Positions 23,676-35,700 of a stretch of 64,000 nt of DNA are shown in pieces. The DNA lies in NCBI GenBank assembly GCA_013423325.1, contig BLJB01000275.1:1-64000 (forward strand). Direction: 5' to 3'. Numbering within the stretch: position 1 is the first letter of the stretch; every line of letters begins with the position of its first letter. Under the pieces are notes generated by a model. The model ran no database searches. It was not told where the DNA came from and was given only the letters and a program-made list of their open reading frames with translations. This DNA is from Usnea hakonensis (taxonomy: Eukaryota > Ascomycota > Lecanoromycetes > Lecanorales > Parmeliaceae). The position numbers and the translations under genes are program-made.

Positions 23676-26600
23676 TCATTTCTTGTCTCCTGGTGCGATA
23701 AATTCCTTTCTAATTAGAGCTTTCGATTGCAAACCCCCCGCATCTCTGAGAAGCTTTGCGATGTCGCTGTAAACCGTCATTCTCTTTTCGTATTCTACGA
23801 CCCTCTGTTAGCACAATTCTCTTTTAAGAAATACGACAGTGTACTAATATTTGTCTTCGAGAGAAAGAGCATACCTTGCTCAGGAATCTGGTCTTGGGGG
23901 CTGATCCAGCGATATTTGCGACTTTTGAGCGACTCATCCAATGGGGTGCGATAGCTGATGACTGTTCCTCCCCGTCTCAATTTTTTACTTTGACGAAGAC
24001 CATTAACGCTGACTTTAGCTTCAATCAGAGTTGCGCAGCTTCCGACAAGGCCTTCCATTGCAGTGTAATGAAGGAGTGTTCCCCCATCAAGATCTGCTTT
24101 CTCCAACAATTCATTACGTATGGTCAGGCCTTCGGGTTGTACCAAGCGCGGCAGTACATGCACTTGCAGCTGTGACATGAACCATATATCGTGCTCTGGA
24201 ACTTGCTGCAAGGGACACCTTGCCAGAAAGGCGAAAGCTGTCATTCCACGTCGGCGGAACATACGATCTTTCAAATCAGCACCATGGTTTATCAACGCTG
24301 TGGCTACCTCAAGCAGGCGTATAGATGCTGCTCTCAAGAACGGTGTTTCTTGCCGACTATCGCGTGCGTGAATATTCGCATTTGCGCCCAGCAACAGCGA
24401 CACAACCTCGGACTCCTGCGCTCTATCAAATAGATAATGGTCTGTGAACGATGACAGAGCGGTCTCCCCTTCCATGTTCCCGAGATTGACATCGGCTCCA
24501 GCATTAAGGAGACATTTGATGGTTTCAGTGTGGCCTGTCGTCACAGCAATCATGAGTGCGGTTTGACCGGAGTAGCCGAGTCCACTTGCTGTTGACTGTC
24601 GGGGGCTCGTCAACTTATCGAGCTCAAAGCCATGTTGGAGAAGAACTGTCACAGTTTTTCTCAACGAGGCTGTCCGGGTTGCTGTAGGCCCTTGAAATAA
24701 GGGACACCATATAGCGGTCCCATGCATTGTATGTCGCCATTCGCCCGCGTCCAAGCGATGTATGGCGCTATATCCTTCTTCATCTGAATCATTTGGGTCA
24801 ATACTGGAGCGACTTGAAAGAAGAATACCCAAGATCTCGTGATCTCGATTCTTTACTGCGACATCAATTGCACTATAACCAAGAGTAGTATTCTTGGCGA
24901 CCGAATAACGAACCCAGTCTGGAGGAAGTGACATGTCAAGATGCCGAACATTCTCGTCGTAAGCGTACCATGGCGAAGAAGAGAGTGTGTGGCTTCCACT
25001 GCCGACATATCGACCGCCCAATGGAGTGGAGTTCCGATAGGCATGGTGAAAGGGTAATGGAACATTGGGATCTTCTGCTTGGAAATTGAGTTGATCTGAG
25101 CCCCGTGTTGAATAAGCTCTTTCGCGATTGTGTCAACTTCTCGAGCACTAAACTGAAACAGCCAATGCAAGCATGTTGGGCCACATGGTGAAGGGGCTAT
25201 CGAAGGATCGGCACCCTTTGAAAGTAGCAACAAGATGTTCGACGTCTGCCCTGCCATACACGCACGATACAAAGCTGTCTCCCCACAGTCATTAACGATG
25301 TTGATCTCTTGCGGGCCAGTTACTCCGAGAATCTTTTCGAGTACATCTGAATTGGTAAAAGATGATAGTATGTGCACAAGCTTATCACCTCGTGAGTTTA
25401 GGGACTCCTTTCTATTGAGACTTCCCGCGCTCTCAAGAGAAATGCGCTCAAAGAGTTCTGATGTAGCTCCTCTGTTCATTGCTGCGTAGAAATGACTATA
25501 CCCCCCGCGACTGTGGAACTGTTGGACAGATGTCTCCAATAGTCTACTATCCAAGCGCTGGAGCTCATTTCGAAGAAAAAAGGCTCCTTCAGCTACAGCC
25601 TCAGACATCCAGCGAGATTTTGATTCATTTACATCAGGCGCAGGTAACTATTGGAAGTGCTCATGGACTACATAAATCAGGGCTCGTAGAGGCTGGCTGC
25701 CTTTCCGGGCTCCAGCATGGAGAAGATCGAGTAAAACATCCCTGGTAGAGCCGTTATCTTGGCGAAAGCGACTCTCTGGACCCGTATACTTCATGAAAAG
25801 AGATTCTATTATTTTTGGGCTAAGAGGCTCGTTTCTTGAGAACGCTGATCGGACCGCATTGGCGTAGTGCATGCTGATCTCTGGAATCTCCCACTCGTAC
25901 TGAAATCCGGACTTCTGATTTTCATCTTTGGGCAAGCTGACGGGAGAATGAGTGCCGCTCCTAGGAGTTTGTAAATTTGCCCTACAATCTACTTGTCAAC
26001 CATTATTTCGACGAGGAAGTATGGTATAAAGTTACCACTCAGCGTAGACCCGGCTACCATCGTTCAGCAGTTGCCCCACTTCTCCGGCTCTTATATCTGA
26101 ACAGTTCTCCAGTAACGCACAGAATGAAGATCTGAGTGCCAAGTGCAGAGACGTAGGCAAAGGTACAGGACAACTCTCTAGATCTGAGAGCGCAACCATC
26201 TTCGCGTTGAAGGTTTCTTCGCATGGAGCGAAGCCATCGTTCTTGAGGAACAAGCTCCAAAGCATCAACCCATACGAATAACTATCGATTTTGTATGAAA
26301 GAGATGGGTCAATATGTTTTTCTTGCTCGCTAAACCCCCAAAGCTCGGGAGCTCTCCAATTAATGGTTCCTCGACCTTCAAAATTACTATTTTGACTTAT
26401 GTCGGCACCACCCCCGAAGTCAGTAAGCTTAGCCACCCACCACCCAGATTTGAAGAACATTAACACGTTCGTAGGTTTTAGATCTCCGTGAATGAGCTCT
26501 GCGTCGTGAACAGCATCCAGTCCGCCGCCGATGTCAAGGGAAATGTGATGTCTGAGCTCAAGGGGAATTGATCTTGACTCTTGAAGAAAGCCAGCTAGTG

Positions 26601-27210
26601 TGTTATTCGCCAGTTCCAAGACCAGGAAAGGAACTGCACGCCAGGTCTCAGCACTCGTACCCCATCCGAGGAGGTCAACAACGTTCCGATGGCTACGTAG
26701 GCTTGGGTGACAGAGTGCTTTGATTTCAATTATCATGTTGCAGACATGCCGGCGCACTTCGGGGCTTGAGAGATCTAGCTTTGTTTGTCCATCAAGAATA
26801 GACTTTGGTATTTTGACGGCAGCAGTTTCCACACTGTCATTGAGAGCTGCGTCAAATTTATACGAGTCGGTCAATCCATTGACTTCCTGCTTCACTACCA
26901 CAAATTGGCGCCCCTGACCGAGGGGCAATGTTGGCCCAGGGAGCAAATCGCCAGGGCCGGGGGCCTTGAGCTTACTCAACAACAGAGAAAAATCCGAGAT
27001 TGCTATGGACTTGTCAAACTTCGTTTCTGGCCCCAACGGGGATGCCCGAAGTTTCTCTGAACCTAGAGCTGACATCGAAAGATCGCTAAGAACCGATTTG
27101 TACAGCACAATTTCCTGAGAAAGGGGTGCGGAATCTTGAAGCATAGCTATGCTTGGCGACATGGCCAATGTGCCAGAGAAGCTAGGTGGTACTGTGGATG
27201 AATGCGGCAA
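23676..27210 (-). pseudogene. Protein kinase-ankyrin repeat protein, disrupted
   Basis: Exon 1 (27210-26036) encodes a complete-looking kinase: AAVKIPKSI lysine, HGDLKPTNV loop (Asp243), TDFGGG (Asp264), WRAPELWG. A 54-nt intron (26035-25982) leads to a linker, then YRACMAGQTSNILLLLSKGA, TPLHWAV, TALMIAVTTGHTETIKCLL and further ankyrin repeats. A last exon is likely at 23766-23676 (DIAKLLRDAGG... to stop), behind an intron with a GTATGC donor near 23874. Two lesions break it: an in-frame TAG at 25650-25648 between VHEHFQ and LPAPDVNE, and a frameshift near 24970 where HSLLRHG continues as YAYDENVRHLD in another frame. The last splice is also off phase with a GTATGC donor; a weaker GTATTT donor would fit. 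The kinase half up to the stop could still be made. Sequencing error is the alternative. Fungal kinase-ankyrin proteins are thought to act in signalling or non-self responses; that role is inference. Confidence 0.68.
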
Positions 27211-27489
27211 GGAGCAATAGATACAAAAAAGTCAAGCCAAGCCCCAAATGGCGAGATAAGGCGCCAGTGAAGAGTCTATGAGCAATGAGCTCCAATGCAA
27301 AACGCTTAGATTTCTAGAGAGGAGCGAGCTTATGCAAAACTCTGACTTAGGAGGCTGACACATAGACTGCCGACTTATGGGACAAGAAAGCTGGAGCGGC
27401 CCTCGGCCGTCGAGAAGGAGACAGAAAAGTAAAAATTTCATTACGTAAGCAGCCTTCGCGCATTCAACGAATCAGCATCGTTTAAGCAC
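27211..27489. other. Upstream region of the kinase-ankyrin gene
   Basis: About 280 bp with no supported ORF; nothing notable apart from the inverted-repeat element that follows. Confidence 0.35.
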
Positions 27490-27595
27490 ACTGCACCAAA
27501 AGTCCTGCAACTCTTCGGATAATGCTCCACACCCAAAACTGGGGCCGTCTTCCGAAGATAGGGTTAGGGCTTTATGGCTGGACTTTTGGTGCAGT
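27490..27595. repeat. 106-bp inverted-repeat element, possible MITE
   Basis: ACTGCACCAAAAGTCC at 27490-27505 is repeated exactly as the reverse complement at 27580-27595, enclosing 74 bp. TA dinucleotides lie 5 bp outside the left end and 4 bp outside the right end, which would fit a Tc1/mariner-type TA target if the terminal bases have diverged. No coding capacity. A hairpin or a regulatory palindrome is the alternative. Confidence 0.5.
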
Positions 27596-28668
27596 CCCGT
27601 AAGAATATATATTGCATGACAGCCATGGAATCATGAGAGCCATGGATATAATGGAATTCCATGGATGAGGCTGAGCTCATTAGTCATCAGCCTCATCTTC
27701 AACGCAGGGCGGCATTGTTCATTCTGCATTCTGGTACAATTACATCTTAACATCTTCTCGTACATGGGATACTTGCCACGCTCTTAACGGGTGATGATGG
27801 CGACGTATAAAAGTAATAACCACTCCTTTCATCCAACATCATCGTGCACACACAATTTCGAATATTCCACCACCAATCACCATAACCCACCATTTTCCCT
27901 GCTTCCAACCCCAACAAAGAGTCGTCAATCAAGTCGTTTGAGAACGTGCCATAAGCACTCGTAAGCCGCTCAACGGGGCGAATCCTAGCAGTCCACATAT
28001 TCGAACAGAAAGAGGAGACAATGGGCTTAGATCCCTGTAAGAACCTCTCGAAGTAAGTAGGTGGTTTTAAAAAAGGTCCGTGAGAGGAGGCAGATCGGAG
28101 ATCATTGTACCTTCGAAAACTACTTGATGTCGTCCTAGCCCTGGACGCGGAAAAGGACTGTTTTCATGCTAGAACGAGGCCTTAGTTTAGTAGATAGTAG
28201 CTAGGACTTCACGTACGGCTTTAGTGAAGATGTGGAGATGCGAGTAGATGATTGAGGGGCGGCTTTTGAAGACTGTATTGTCAAGAGGGGTGTATTAATG
28301 CTTTTATTTTTCTCAGCGATGCTTGATGGGAGCGAAGAAAAGAGGATCTACATTTAATATGGTGACTTATAAATGAGGGATATTCACACGTACAGGGACA
28401 CGCGTTCAGACTTTGGGTTCCAGGATAATTGCAATTCCGATGATGAATCTTGTAGGACTGGTGCGTGTCCTTGTGGAGGAATCAATGATTAGAGCAACCC
28501 CAAGCCACCGAGAAAGTGGAAAAAGCTACAGGGAAGTGGTCTGAACGATTGGAAAACTCCAACTCTGCTTGAAATTATATGCACATCTAATCAATTTCGA
28601 TACCAAGGATAAATTTTACTTAACATAAGACGCCAAACACGATGCCTTCCAAAAAAGCAGAAACGAAT
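27596..28668. other. Intergenic region downstream of the NRPS
   Basis: 1.07 kb. It holds a perfect 11-bp hairpin stem (GATGAGGCTGA at 27664-27674 with its complement at 27687-27697). There is an 83-codon minus-strand ORF at 27998-27747 (MWTARIRPVERL...), which could extend upstream through an acceptor near 28037, but I cannot find a credible first exon or family. It may be a gene remnant. Confidence 0.35.
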
Positions 28669-31600
28669 TTATACATTCCGCGCCCTCCCAGCCCCCACCC
28701 TCCTCGCCAACCTCAAACTCCTATTCAACATACTCCTCCCCGCCCTCTTCTGCAACGAAACCCTCCTATCCCCATCCCCGTTCCCCTGCCCTTGCCCCCT
28801 ACCCTGCCCCTCTCCCCTCACCGACTCCTCCTCCTCCCCTCTCCCCCCATTAAAATCTTCCCTCCTCGACGAAAGGAACGCCACCTGTTCGCCCAACGTA
28901 GGTCTCCGAATCAAATCCTCCAATCTGACCTCAAAGCCTTCGCCTTCTAGGAACGCCGTTAGGGAAGCCAAGCCGATGAGATCGCCACCGAGTTCATAGA
29001 ATGAGGAATAGAGATTCAATGCTCCCCCGGCGGCGGCCGCCGCGGCCAATGATGAAGATGACAACGTCGATACGGACGGGAGGACCATTCTCCACGCGCG
29101 CGTGAGCAAGTCTGCTAGATCGGAGACGTCTCGTTTCTTCAACCCTCGCAACATCGGTTCCAGTTGCGGACTTTCTGCCTTCAGGACATCGGAGTGCTGG
29201 TGCGTTAGCGGTTTAATTGTTGAATTGGCGGCGTTGTTGTTGGTGGTGGTGGTGGTGGTTGGGGAGGAGGGAATGGGAGAGCTCAGAGAGGCGAGGGCCC
29301 AGGGGAGACGATGGTTCGGGTGTTCTGCAAAATTTTGCGCGAGCGAGCAGAGAAGGTCGAGGGCTGTTTCGACAAACTTGGGCACGATGGAGCCGTCGTC
29401 GATGAAGCCCATGCAGACTTCTACAATATCGTCGCCTTTTGGAGTTGACACGACGGTGATGTCGGCGAGGGTGTCTTGGGCACCTAGGCAGCCGACTTTG
29501 TATTTGGTACGGTCGAGGGTGAGGGTTGATGAGTCTTGGGTGAGGTTTTGATGTTGGACCATGGTGGGGAAATAGGTCCATTCGGGCCAATTGGTGCAAT
29601 TCTGGACGATTTCTCTGAAACCCAGGGATTCAAAGGGCATGGATGCGACTTGCTGGTTTTGGACGCGGCGTAGGAGGTCCAAGGCCGTCCAGCTGGGATT
29701 CAGGGTAATTCTCACGGGGATAATGTTCAGGCACGGCCCAACCATGCTCTCGACACCTTCCACCGCGACATTGCGGCCACTAATGAGATTGCCGAAGACA
29801 ATGTCTGAATTGCCCGAGAGCTGAGCCAGCGCTGAGGTCCAGGCCGCCTTGAGAATTGTTGCCGTGGTGATGTTTCTTGTCGTAAGAGCCGGTAGCTTGA
29901 TATTCCGTTTCAGTGTCTTGGACTTCAAGTCTGATGCGCCGTACTTTGGCTGTTCTCGATAGACGACGCTCGTCATCGACGAACCTTGAAGAAGTGCCCT
30001 CCAATAATCATAATGCCCTGTACTTGCATTTGCAGAACCCTCAAGGACGTAATTGGAGAACGGAGCAGGAGCAGGCGGTAGAGGTCTTCCCTCATAGCCT
30101 GCTTGGAATGCCTCCATGATCCTGGGGAGGCACACACCATCATACTGCGCATGCGACATTCGCAGTATGATGCGATGAGCATGACTACCGGCTCTCCTAA
30201 GGACGATCAACTGAACATACGGTTCACCGAGCTTCGGTGATGCTTCTGGACTATGATCTCGTAGATGCCGAGTGTATTCACCAAAGTCCTGATTGGTCTC
30301 GTAGACAAGGACTTGGGGTCGCACATGTCGAAGCTGAACTTGGAAAAAGCGGTTACCGCAAGGTATGAAGACCGTGCGTAGGATGTCAAACTGCCTCACG
30401 AGCTTGGACATGCTTTTTCTGAGGCGTTCAAGGTCTAGGAATCCCGACCCGTCAAAGGTGAAATAATTCAGCATCCAGCGAGACTCCACGAGGGTTCCTG
30501 CAACTGCGAGAGCTTGGAAGTCGGTGACTGGGAAGGCATCGACAATACCACCGCGGAAGACCCCGATCTTGGGGCATATGTAGTCTTGGATGAAAGCATC
30601 GGCATTCGTCGAATCTACGAGGGCAAAGCGACTGTCTTCCTGCTCCGTTTTGACTGATTCCTGTTGAATCTTTGTGAGGTGGGCTTTCTGCGCGCTATTG
30701 ATATGCTCTTTCTTCCGATTCGCAGAGCTGGCAAGGATGCGAGCCATGTCGGAGAACATGGGGGAGCCAAAGATGTCCGCTACTGTCAGCGTCAATTCGT
30801 GTTCACGAGCTCCACGTGCCAGCTCCATGGCTAGGATCGAGTCACCACCAAGTCCAAAGAATGAACTGTCTGGACGAATGTTTTCTTCCACGATCTCCAA
30901 AAGCGGACTCCACAACGACCGAAGGAGGTTACCAATCTCTTCAGGAGTCTCCGTCTCGTAACGTGAGCTGCTTAATTTCTCTACAGACTCATTGGGGGTC
31001 GGAACTTCTTGCAGATCTGTGTTCATTCCATTTGACTTGTTCCGATTGTGCAGTTGTCGGCTCACATTGTCTGTAAGGGTTACCTTGGAACCAGAAATGC
31101 GTCGAACCAAAGCCCCGCTGGTTTTCAATTGGTCCATAGTTTCACCTACAGCTGCCTTGATTATATCACGAGTTCTTTGGCGTGGCATGTTTGGTCGAGT
31201 CGGCATTTCCTCGATGGTCTCAGCGATGGTAGCCTTGATGATTTCGCGAGTCCTCTGTCGTGGAAGTGCTGGTCGATTGGAAAGGTCCTTGCCCAATGTT
31301 GAGCCTTGGTTAGCCTTTATTCTTTCTACTCGTGTCTTATCTACTGGTATTTGGACATTGTCCTGAAATTTTACTTTGTCAGCTGGCTTGGACGGTTTCG
31401 AGGCGATTTGGTCTGGTGATTCGTTTGTCGCACTCTCCATTTGCGAAATGGTCTGATCGGAATGATCCAAAATTGCACCGAGGACATGAGCGTAGGTTCT
31501 GGTCAATTTCTCACCCTCCTCGACAGAGACGTGAGTCGTCCAGTGCTTAATGCGGGCACCTTCGTCCCCAGGAGCGCTACGTATGTTGACCGTAACAGCG

Positions 31601-32770
31601 TACTAAGGGGTCAAAATCAGCTAATGTTCAGTCCTATAAATGAAACATTTCACCACTCACTTCTGTAGGGTCATAGTCACTGATGGGTTCTATCTCAATC
31701 GCATCCCCCTCTTTCTCCGCATCTCGCGTGGAGATCTGGTTCTGGATCGAGACAGCCGTATTGAATAATGGTTCCCCAGAGAACCCAAGTTCATGCTGAA
31801 GTTTTGCCAGCGAGCAGTGTTGATGCGGCAAACTCTCAAGGTAATCGCTTTGGACGCTGCGGATGATGGCCTTCAAAGTGCTTGGCTGGGAAAAGTTGAC
31901 ACGGCACACCAGCATGTTGATGAAGGCACCCACAGAGTCTTGTATACCGTCGACTGGTGCATCTCTACCAGCCGTGAGGTTGCCGAAACAGACGTCTTGT
32001 GTGGAAGTATATTGTCTTAGGACGAGACCCCAAGCGGCAAGCATAACATTGGAGAGGGTGAAAGAGTTGGCTCTACAGAAAGTTTGAAGTTCCGGAAATC
32101 GATCGAAACGGAGATAGATTGCGTTCAAGCGTTTTGGTCCTCCTGGCATAGCGTTCAAAAGTGGCAGATGGCAGCGCTTAATTGCATGCAGGTAAGTCTT
32201 CCAGAAGGTAGCCCCAGCACCCTCACCAAGGCTGCTGATGTACCTGACATAATCAGAGTACAATGGTTTGGGATCTCCTGGCAGAATACCCTGGTAAGCC
32301 AATCCCAAATCTCGCGTTATCAAAGCTCCGGATCCTCCATCGATGACTGCGTGATTCAGTTCAAGCTTCGTATAACACCGACCAGACGTCGTCGTGCAAA
32401 TCGTGAGTTGATGCGGGAGCATCGGTCGCCTCACGCTATTTACTTCCTTCAAAGAGACCTTGGCCAACTCCCGTTCGAATTGCGAATCCTCGCAATTGAC
32501 AATTTTGGCGCCTCCACTTGCGTGCTTGAGCGCAATTTGGTCGAACGCGTGACCCTTGCAGACACTGTAGACGAAGGCTGTCCTGAGAGATTGATGGCGA
32601 TCAACGACCTTCTGCCACGCTTTTGCGAGCCGCTGCGGATCGATCCGCGAGTTTCCTTGGGCTAGCTGGACCTCCGAGATGACATAATTGACATACTGGC
32701 CTGGATTTCTAATTTGTGAAAGAAGCAATCCGTCTTGCGTAGGTGCAGTGACATACATGTCTTCTACCTC
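28669..32770 (-). other. NRPS adenylation-less tail C5-linker-T6-C6-T7*
   Basis: After E3 comes a full C domain (C5, NHAVIDG) that crosses the second intron, then a linker of roughly 200 residues in place of an A domain. T6 (GGDS, Ser7234), C6 (SHAQYDG, His7463) and a carrier-like fold with FYELGGDLIGL (Leu7854) follow. The protein ends in a Gly/Arg/Glu-rich low-complexity tail. T6 could accept the chain or be loaded in trans; T7* cannot carry phosphopantetheine at the usual site. Confidence 0.8.
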
Positions 32771-35700
32771 ATCTAGACTTGAAATTCCGACCTCCTGGAA
32801 CGTTTCGGTGGCGTGCTTTTGAAGTCCTTTGTAGGTGGTAGGCAATAATGGATAGTCGCTCAATGTTGGCTCTGGTTTGGACTTGACCAAATGCTCCGCG
32901 AGACTCTTCAGGGTGTCTCGGCAGCTCATCACCCACCTCTGAATCTCGTCCTGATGCCGCATGTTCTTGTTGTACATGAAAGAAAATCCGATCTGATCAT
33001 TAGTCGCTGCGACTGAGATTTCGAACAAAGCCATTCTTGTCGCCTTAGGCCCAACGTCTGCTGTACGTCTTTCGTCATCCTCGCTTTTAGGAATATCAAA
33101 AGGAAGAAACAGAGAGTCACTCTGCTCATCTTGATGTGATTGACCGGTGTAGTTAAGAAGGATTTCCATTGGCATATGGTCACCATAACGCCAACGTCCA
33201 TCTGCAGTCAGATAGCGATGAGCAAAGTATTCCCTTCCGTTTGCTGGAATTGAGCGGCGAAGGTCTTTAACCCGTTTCAGCACTTCAAAGGCACTTGGAG
33301 TCTCGCTCTCAGCGGAAACATTGAGAGGGTAAATAGTCGTGAACCAGCCCGTAGTCCCTGTGATATCTACGGAAGTGTCCCAACCATCGCGACCGTGACT
33401 TTCGTTGAAGATCGTTGGAGCAGAACGCTGGGGAAAAACATTTCTGAATGAATGAATCAACGCTGCCTGGAATATCTCTACTGGCTGTGTTCGAAGAGCA
33501 TGATTTGATCTTCCAAGAGCTAGCTGAGACGTTGACCTGTCAAGTAGGAACGACTCATGCTTGACGTCTGCATACGTGTTGGCGCGATCTGAAATGCCCC
33601 AAAAGGCCATATCGGCTCTCTTGATGTTGAAGGGCAGAATATTTTTAATCTGGGAGGTATCTCTCTGACTGGCGTGATCATTCTGCATACCGCACCAGAC
33701 CTGGAATGACAAGGGTTTTTCTATGGTTTCGACGTTGAAGCTGAGTAGGTCCTCCAATTGGGGGAGGATGGTGTTCCAAGAGACCACGTCGATGATCAAA
33801 TGATGTGCAATCAGAGACAGAATTTGTCCATCTTTTTCCGTATTGAGGAGCTCAACAGCAAAAAGGGGCCCTTGCTCTATGTCTAAGCTTGTCTGACTCC
33901 CGGCAAGCAATGGCAAAATCTGGCTCACGCTTCCGACATGATGTTCACGAAAGCGGTAAGAGCCTGTGGCAAGCGGGCTGATAGATTGTTGCCAGGCGCC
34001 CGTCTGATTTTTCGAAAACCGAGCTCTGAACATAGAATGCTGCTGAACGATAATCTCGACGGCTTTCTGCACAGTCTGAGATTCGGTCTTGCGCTTGATG
34101 CGCAGCAGCTGACTTTGATTGAAGCGGCCATCGCGCGTGTGATCGCAAGACGGTCCTGCCAGCTGAAAGTACATCTTCTGCACAGGCGAGAGGTCGAACA
34201 TGTGGTCCGCTTTCTCTTCGTGTAATGTAGCTTTGATTGTTTTCGAGGCTTGGCCTCTCGAATCCACGAGACTTGCGAGCTGAAACAGGGACTTGCTCTG
34301 CAGAACCTCTTGCAGCGAAAGAATGATACCAATCTTACGGCAACGAGCGATAATAGTCATGGAGATCAAAGAATCACCGCCCTGGCCCATGAAAGACTGG
34401 CTCGGGTCGATTTTGTCAATGGGAAAGTTGAAGACAGAAGCCCAGACCTCCCTCAATTGCTGCACGGTCTCTGTAATAGGCGCTGCATCGTATGTCTTGT
34501 CTTCCTGACTAGTGACTTGTCTATACGCCGCTTGATCAAGGTCCTCAACCCATCGCTCTACTTTTTTCCTATCGAGCTTGCCAGAGACCATGAACGGTAC
34601 TGCCTCGATAGGCACCCATACAGCGGGCATCATATAAGTGGGTATCAGATCAGACAAGAATACGCGGAGATCTTTCAGTTGAGCTTGTGCTGTTTTCATG
34701 CGATCTTCGCCTGAAACGAGATCGCATTTGTCGGCTTTTGACGCCGTTGATCCAACGCATAGATCGGACAACGACAGTACAGCCACAAGACGTTTTTTGC
34801 ACAATCCGGCCTTAGGCAGTAGAGCTACAGCATGTTGAACCTTCGTATGAAGTTCGATGTTGTGTTCAATTTCTCCGAGCTCTATTCGCTGTCCATGCAG
34901 TTTGATTTGATTGTCCTTCCTTCCGATAAAGCCAATGCTCCCGTCCGCGTTGTATCTTACCAAATCTCCCGTCTTATAGAAGCGGCGGGTAGGAGCTGAA
35001 TCAGTAACAAATTGTCGTGCCCATACTGGGTCTTTGATGAACGCTGCGTCGGTCTTCGTTTTGTCATGAAGGTATTCACGAGCAAGAAGTGGGCCTTCCA
35101 TTAGAAGTTCCCCACTGCATCCCAAGGGCGAAAGTCGGTCATGATTACCAGGTTCTGTGATCCACGCGTACCCGTTGCTATGAGCATAACCAATGTTGGA
35201 CGGATCTTTGTCTCTCGATACATGTCCGTTGGCCACGCAAATTACAGCAGCCTCTGTCGGGCCGTACCCATTGACAAGCGTTACACAATCTGCCCATTTG
35301 ATGATGTTCTCCTTTGACATTGCCTCACCTCCGCACACAAGGATTTTCAAAGACGGAACGCGAGCTGGGTCAATGAGGTTAGCGACAGATGGAGTTAAGA
35401 AGGCCCAAGTGGCGCCAAGACCGTCAATGGCAGCGGCGGTATCCGTCATCTTAGCTTCATTATTTGGCATGCAGACGCACGCTCCGATGGTGAGAGGTGA
35501 CAAATTTTCCATTAGACCGACGTCAAAGGTGACTGAAGCGAAGTTGAAGACGCGGGAGTTGGGACTCATTAGCATAGCCTCGCAATACGCCATTGAGCTC
35601 GTACAGAATGCCTCGTGCTCAACAACTACTCCTTTGGGACGTCCCGTTGAGCCAGAAGTGAAAATGACATAGGCTGTATTGTTGCAACTCGCTTGCAGTT

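Noticed and set aside
23449..23679. 76-codon minus-strand ORF (MNGLKERKNG...) ending at a GTAAGT
   Set aside because: It overlaps the stop of the ankyrin terminal exon and has no recognisable domain. It may be spliced 3' sequence but cannot be supported.
27664..27697. Perfect 11-bp hairpin as a terminator
   Set aside because: No U tract and no adjacent gene end; fungal RNA polymerase II termination does not use such hairpins.
28642..28950. Proline-rich 102-codon plus-strand ORF
   Set aside because: It is the complement of the Gly/Arg-rich NRPS tail.
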